Assembly: GCF_017792385.1 (NCBI RefSeq)
Contig: NZ_CP051230.1
Coordinates: 2,604,001 to 2,668,000 of the forward strand
Length of the DNA stretch: 64,000 bases
Reading direction: 5' to 3'
Source: Hyphomonas sp.
GTDB taxonomy: Bacteria; Pseudomonadota; Alphaproteobacteria; Caulobacterales; Hyphomonadaceae
This document shows, in pieces, positions 60,810-64,000 of the stretch (position 1 is its first letter; every line of letters begins with the position of its first letter). The position numbers and the translations under genes are program-made. The notes beneath the pieces are model-generated. The model did not search any database, was not told where the DNA came from, and worked only from the letters and a program-made list of their open reading frames with translations.

Positions 60810-61400
60810 TTAAATCAAGAAAGAACCTCTGAGCACTCAAGGTTTGTCGTAACGGAGCAGGATCAACCCAGACCCGCGGGTCAGTCCCGAGCGAAAAGTT
60901 GCATGGCTACGCTCCAGCGCGAATTTGAACGGCCAGCAAATCATGTTAGCGATGCGAATGTCGCTGATAGGCAGCGTCGAACTTTGACAACACGAAAGGG
61001 CTGCACCACAGTTTGCACTACAAATTGCAAACAATCTGCACAACAAGCGAAGTTTCGAGCGCCATAGTGCGTTGAATTAATTTAATTTCAAGCACGATTA
61101 CCGGGCGCGTCACTCGCGGTTCGGAATCCATTGTCGGCTCTTGGCGAAAGGGCAACCTGGTTTCGCTGCGTACGAGCTTCAATTCATAAATAAATTGGAC
61201 CCCAGACCCTTTTGTTTAGTACAGATTGTGCCATTCCGGTGATTAAGAGACCTGCTTCCTCATTCTATAAAACATCGTAAAATCAATATCTTGCACCTGT
61301 GTCGAGAGTATTTATTGTCTTTGTTGTGCATGACTTTTTAATAAGAAATGTTGCATAATATGGAGCATGACCCCTATATTGTGGGTGATGGAGACAGAAC
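60810..61400. other. Gene-free region between the cop operon and the AbiE pair
   Basis: About 590 bp without a gene I can support; a 69-codon minus-strand frame here has no family character. The right part is AT-rich and should hold the promoter of the AbiE genes. The heptamer GCATGAC occurs twice (61328-61334 and 61365-61371), possibly part of an autoregulatory site. Confidence 0.5.
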
Positions 61401-61994
61401 ATGACCGCGCTTGCAAAACTAAAAAGGAAATTGCGCCCCGGACAGGTGTACCGGCGCAAGGAGCTTGCGACCTGGTCAAACGCTGTCGATCGACATGTTG
61501 GACAGCTGCTTGACGAAGGACGCCTCGAAAAGGTTGGGGCAGGGCTCTATATGGCTCCGAAGAAAACTCGGTTCGGGCAGGCACCCGCCAAGCCGGAGAA
61601 GCTGGTTGAGTCATTCCTAGGGGATGACCGGTTTCTTATGGTTTCGCCAAACGCCTATAACAGCCTCGAATTGGGAATGACGCAGCTCTACAATGAGCCG
61701 GTAGTTTATAATCGCAAACGGCACGGCCATTTCGAGCTGGATGGCCGACGCTATGACTTCCGCATGCGGACCTCTGTTCCTTCAAACCTCAGCGAAGAAT
61801 TCCTCCTGGTGGATCTGTTGCACAACCTCGATCGGCTTCCCGAGGAAAAGGCAGCAGTGCTTCCCAAGGCACTTAGGCGTGCGCGACGTATGGACCGCGC
61901 GCGACTGTCACGTGCGGTGAAGGATTTCGGATCGGCGCGGGCTGCAAGGCTCCTAAAGCCTGTATTGAACCCTGATCAGGCAACCGCCGCGTGA
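61401..61994 (+). CDS. AbiEi-like antitoxin (type IV toxin-antitoxin, HTH protein)
   Basis: 197 residues. An N-terminal winged HTH (RPGQVYRRKELATWSNAVDR; LDEGRLEKVGAGLYMAP) is joined to a C-terminal domain with VSPNAYNSLELGMTQLYNEP and YDFRMRTSVPSNLSEEFLLV, as in DUF6088/AbiEi proteins. Such antitoxins repress their own promoter and counter the AbiEii toxin. The stop overlaps the toxin start (GTGA-type, 4 bp). Confidence 0.82.
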   Translation: MTALAKLKRKLRPGQVYRRKELATWSNAVDRHVGQLLDEGRLEKVGAGLYMAPKKTRFGQAPAKPEKLVESFLGDDRFLMVSPNAYNSLELGMTQLYNEPVVYNRKRHGHFELDGRRYDFRMRTSVPSNLSEEFLLVDLLHNLDRLPEEKAAVLPKALRRARRMDRARLSRAVKDFGSARAARLLKPVLNPDQATAA

Positions 61995-62932
61995 CCCTCC
62001 TGCACGCACTGCCTGATTTTGCCGACCTCATCGCTGTTGCTGCGCGAAACAACACTATCGATCCGGGCCTCATCGAAAAAGACTACTGGTTGATGCACTG
62101 CCTCTGGGGACTGCAGCAGCTTGACTATAAGTTTGAGCTGAAAGGCGGAACTTCGCTGTCAAAGGGATACGGCCTCATCGACCGTTTTTCGGAAGACATC
62201 GACATCCTGATCCACCCAGAGACCGACCTCCAGTATGGCCCAAACCACAACAAGCCTGCGCAGGTAAAGGCGCGTCTCGAATTCTTCAACGGTCTGGCCG
62301 AAGCCATCAAAATTCCTGGCATTATCGAAGTGGTCCGCGACGAAGAGTTCGACGACACACGCCACTATCGCGGCGCAGGCATTCGATTGAAGTATGAGTC
62401 GGTGAATCCACTGCCAGAAGGGCTGAAGGCAGGCATCCTGCTCGAAGTCGGGTTCGACCAGGTGGCGCCGAACCGGCCATGTACGATTTCGTCCTGGGCT
62501 TACGAACTTGCAGTCGAGAGTGGGATTGCAGACCTGACCGACACCCGCGCGGTCGATGTGCCTTGCTATGAGCCGGGCTATACTTTTGTCGAAAAGCTCC
62601 AGACCATCTCAACGAAATTCCGAAAGCAGCAGGCGGACGGCGACATGCCTGTCAATTTCATGCGCCACTATTATGACGTGTACTGCCTGCTCGCTGACGC
62701 CTCAGTGAAAGAGTTCATCGGAACAGACGCGTACAAGGACCACAAGGCCAAAAGGTTCCGCAAGGCAGATGAACCGGACCTCACCAGGAACGAAGCCTTT
62801 CTGTTGAGCGACGCAGAAACGCGAAAGGCGTACGCGGACGCTTATGCGAAGTCACGAGCGCTTTACTACAGGGAGCCTGCACTCTTTGACGATATTCTGG
62901 CACGCATCAGCCGGCGCCTGCCGGAACTTTGA
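61991..62932 (+). CDS. AbiEii-like nucleotidyltransferase toxin
   Basis: 313 residues. The nucleotidyltransferase core is FELKGGTSLSKGYGLIDRFS with EDIDILIHPETD (Gly-Gly-x-Ser-Leu and Asp-x-Asp), followed by AGILLEVGFDQVAPNRPC and the family block TFVEKLQTISTKFRKQQA. These toxins modify tRNA or other targets and cause phage-induced growth arrest (abortive infection). Overlap with the antitoxin gene shows a two-gene operon. Also a plausible plasmid- or element-maintenance module. Confidence 0.86.
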   Translation: MTLLHALPDFADLIAVAARNNTIDPGLIEKDYWLMHCLWGLQQLDYKFELKGGTSLSKGYGLIDRFSEDIDILIHPETDLQYGPNHNKPAQVKARLEFFNGLAEAIKIPGIIEVVRDEEFDDTRHYRGAGIRLKYESVNPLPEGLKAGILLEVGFDQVAPNRPCTISSWAYELAVESGIADLTDTRAVDVPCYEPGYTFVEKLQTISTKFRKQQADGDMPVNFMRHYYDVYCLLADASVKEFIGTDAYKDHKAKRFRKADEPDLTRNEAFLLSDAETRKAYADAYAKSRALYYREPALFDDILARISRRLPEL

Positions 62933-63001
62933 ATGATCGTTGCTCGCAGGGAAACCTCTAACCCTCTGAAATAAAAGGAATTACTAGCTTACTCTTTTGT
63001 T

Positions 63002-63021
63002 GGGTGCGCCCTCCCGCACCC
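63002..63021. terminator. GC-rich hairpin after the AbiE toxin gene
   Basis: GGGTGCG-CCCTCC-CGCACCC, a perfect 7-bp stem 70 bp after the toxin stop. No strong T-run follows on the plus strand, so on its own it is a weak terminator candidate. It precedes a stronger hairpin. Confidence 0.4.
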
Positions 63022-63027
63022 AAAAAG

Positions 63028-63054
63028 CCCCTGGAATCTTCATGGTTCCAGGGG
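63028..63054. terminator. Bidirectional terminator-like hairpin
   Basis: Perfect 9-bp stem CCCCTGGAA / TTCCAGGGG with a 9-nt loop, flanked by AAAAAG on the left and TTTCTC on the right, as in bidirectional intrinsic terminators. It closes the AbiE operon. Confidence 0.65.
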
Positions 63055-63194
63055 TTTCTCGTGTTTGCCGGGGCGAAACCAGCGCGAGAATCCGCTAGAC
63101 TTCTCCTGCATGAAGCCGGCCGAGGTCGCCCATGGAGACAACAACAAGACACACGCAAGCGGATCGGGACGATGACTGGCGTGCTCGGATAAAA

Positions 63195-63229
63195 TACAAT
63201 CGATTGTAATTTGTTATTGCAATCGATTG
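63195..63229. promoter_or_regulatory. Two LacI-type palindromic operators
   Basis: TACAATCGATTGTA (63195-63208) is a perfect 14-bp palindrome. CAATCGATTG (63220-63229), within GCAATCGATTGTA, repeats its core with centres 23 bp apart. ATCGAT-centred palindromes of this form are typical of LacI-family sites in front of carbohydrate-uptake TonB receptors in alphaproteobacteria. They lie about 70-105 bp before the receptor start. Confidence 0.68.
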
Positions 63230-63300
63230 TATTTTGTGGCCAGCTGATGCTCGACAAGCCGGGTCAACCGGCTGGAGCATTCGACAGGGAGGAAGAACGA

Positions 63301-64000
63301 ATGTCTGTTACCACGCAGGGACTGTTTTTGGGCGTTAGCGCGCTCGCCCTTTGGTCATTCGGCGCGGCGGCGCAGGAAGTTCCCGAAGAGGCCGAAGCCC
63401 GCCAGCAGACCGTCATCGTGACCGGCGTTGCCAAGGATACCACGATCTTTGATTCCTCTGCGTCTGTCTCGGCGCTGCCGGAGCAGGCCATTCGTGATCT
63501 GGCGCCCCGTTCCGTGAATGAATTGTTCCGCGCGCTGCCTGGCGTCAAGTCGGAGGACACTGGCGGTGACGCGAATGCGAACATCAAGGTGCGCGGCATG
63601 CCGATCGCGTCGGGCGGATCCCGGTATCTTTCTCTGCAGGAAGACGGATTCCCGACCCTGCTTGTTGGCGATGTCGCGTTCAGCACGGCCGACAGCTATC
63701 TGCGCGTCGACACAACCATTGGTTCGGTTCAGTCCATTCGGGGCGGCTCCGCGTCGACTCAGGCGCCCAATGCGGCCGGCGGCATCATCAATCTTATGTC
63801 CCGCAAACCGACCGAACGGGCCGGCTCCGTGGCGCTCACGAGCGGCATTGACTATGATGCCCTGCGCCTCGACGCCGAATTTGGCGACGTGCTGGACAAT
63901 GGCATCTACTACCATATTGGCGGTTTCGCCCGGACCGGCGAAGGCGTGCGCGAAACGGCAAGCGATCAGGAAGAAGGTTTCCAGATCAAGGCATCCGTCG
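63301..64000 (+). CDS. TonB-dependent outer membrane receptor, 3' part outside window
   Basis: The first 233 residues are visible, from the ATG at 63301 after a GGGAGG site. Signal peptide (LGVSALALWSFGAAAQ), TonB-box-like QQTVIVTGVAK, then the plug domain (SVNELFRALPGVKSEDTGGD; IKVRGMPIASGGSRYLSLQE; SIRGGSASTQAPNAAGGIIN) and the first barrel strands. Takes up an outer-membrane substrate with TonB energy. With the operators upstream, a sugar or glycan substrate is likely. It may mark the chromosomal side of the element's right border. Confidence 0.9.
   Translation, partial: MSVTTQGLFLGVSALALWSFGAAAQEVPEEAEARQQTVIVTGVAKDTTIFDSSASVSALPEQAIRDLAPRSVNELFRALPGVKSEDTGGDANANIKVRGMPIASGGSRYLSLQEDGFPTLLVGDVAFSTADSYLRVDTTIGSVQSIRGGSASTQAPNAAGGIINLMSRKPTERAGSVALTSGIDYDALRLDAEFGDVLDNGIYYHIGGFARTGEGVRETASDQEEGFQIKASV

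Noticed and set aside
60837..61046. 69-codon minus-strand frame between the cop and AbiE genes
   Set aside because: Unremarkable composition, no ribosome site or homology recognised.
61192..61210. AAATTGGACCCCAGACCC stretch as a possible IS or REP end
   Set aside because: Only one copy seen, with no inverted partner or transposase nearby.
63002..63054. Possible tRNA or attachment site near the AbiE genes
   Set aside because: The sequence forms two simple hairpins, not a cloverleaf, and no matching direct repeat elsewhere in the window was seen.
1..64000. CRISPR array, rRNA or riboswitch
   Set aside because: No regularly spaced repeats, no rRNA-like conserved stretches and no convincing aptamer fold were seen on reading through both strands.

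Overview
The window looks like the transfer, maintenance and cargo segments of an integrative or plasmid-borne conjugative element of an alphaproteobacterium. A GC-rich marine or Hyphomonadaceae/Caulobacterales-type host is my inference. It rests on the Trb-type transfer genes, the DUF736/ParB/ArdA and DUF2285 backbone genes, and a TonB-dependent receptor behind LacI-like operators. No rRNA, tRNA or CRISPR array was recognised.

Layout. (1) 1-8902, minus strand: the mating-pair-formation operon trbB-C-D-E-J-L-F-G-I, with trbI cut by the window edge. Most junctions are stop/start overlaps. (2) 9100-18164: a patchwork around the coupling protein gene traG and its ribbon-helix-helix partner. Cargo here is more AT-rich than the backbone: a von Willebrand A membrane protein, a small membrane coiled-coil protein, and a two-gene Hachiman antiphage system (hamA, hamB). 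(3) 18145-19648: a two-ORF insertion sequence flanked by an exact 8-bp direct repeat. It has split the relaxase gene; removing it rejoins the frame perfectly. (4) 19649-28708: relaxase, TraF-type peptidase, HTH protein, DUF736, ParB-like protein, two small proteins, ArdA and two tandem DUF6499/DUF2285-type regulators. Two long gene-free stretches here are rich in inverted repeats.

(5) 28894-37450: a divalent-metal block with a short CDF transporter, a broken methyltransferase, a MerR regulator, czcCBA and a decayed czcD. (6) 37452-40946: a mercury block of merR, merT, merP, a merF/merA-like chimeric remnant, merA and a YnfA-type protein. (7) 41017-60783, all minus strand: a large copper block. 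It holds two CusF-like proteins, cusABC, csoR, a persulfide-dioxygenase/rhodanese protein, a DUF305 protein, an ion channel, an APC permease, a DUF411 protein, a Cu(I) P-type ATPase, a DUF5676 protein, a DUF2231/NTF2-like fusion, copB, the multicopper oxidase copA and a small secreted protein. Inverted repeats of ATACCCC/GGGGTAT type stand before csoR, the ATPase transcription unit and the copA transcription unit, suggesting one CsoR regulon. (8) 61401-64000: an AbiE-type toxin-antitoxin pair, hairpins, and the start of a TonB-dependent receptor gene with two ATCGAT-centred palindromes upstream.

Together the genes describe a conjugative element that carries metal resistance and phage defence. 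Its own relaxase gene is damaged by an IS, so self-transfer is in doubt.
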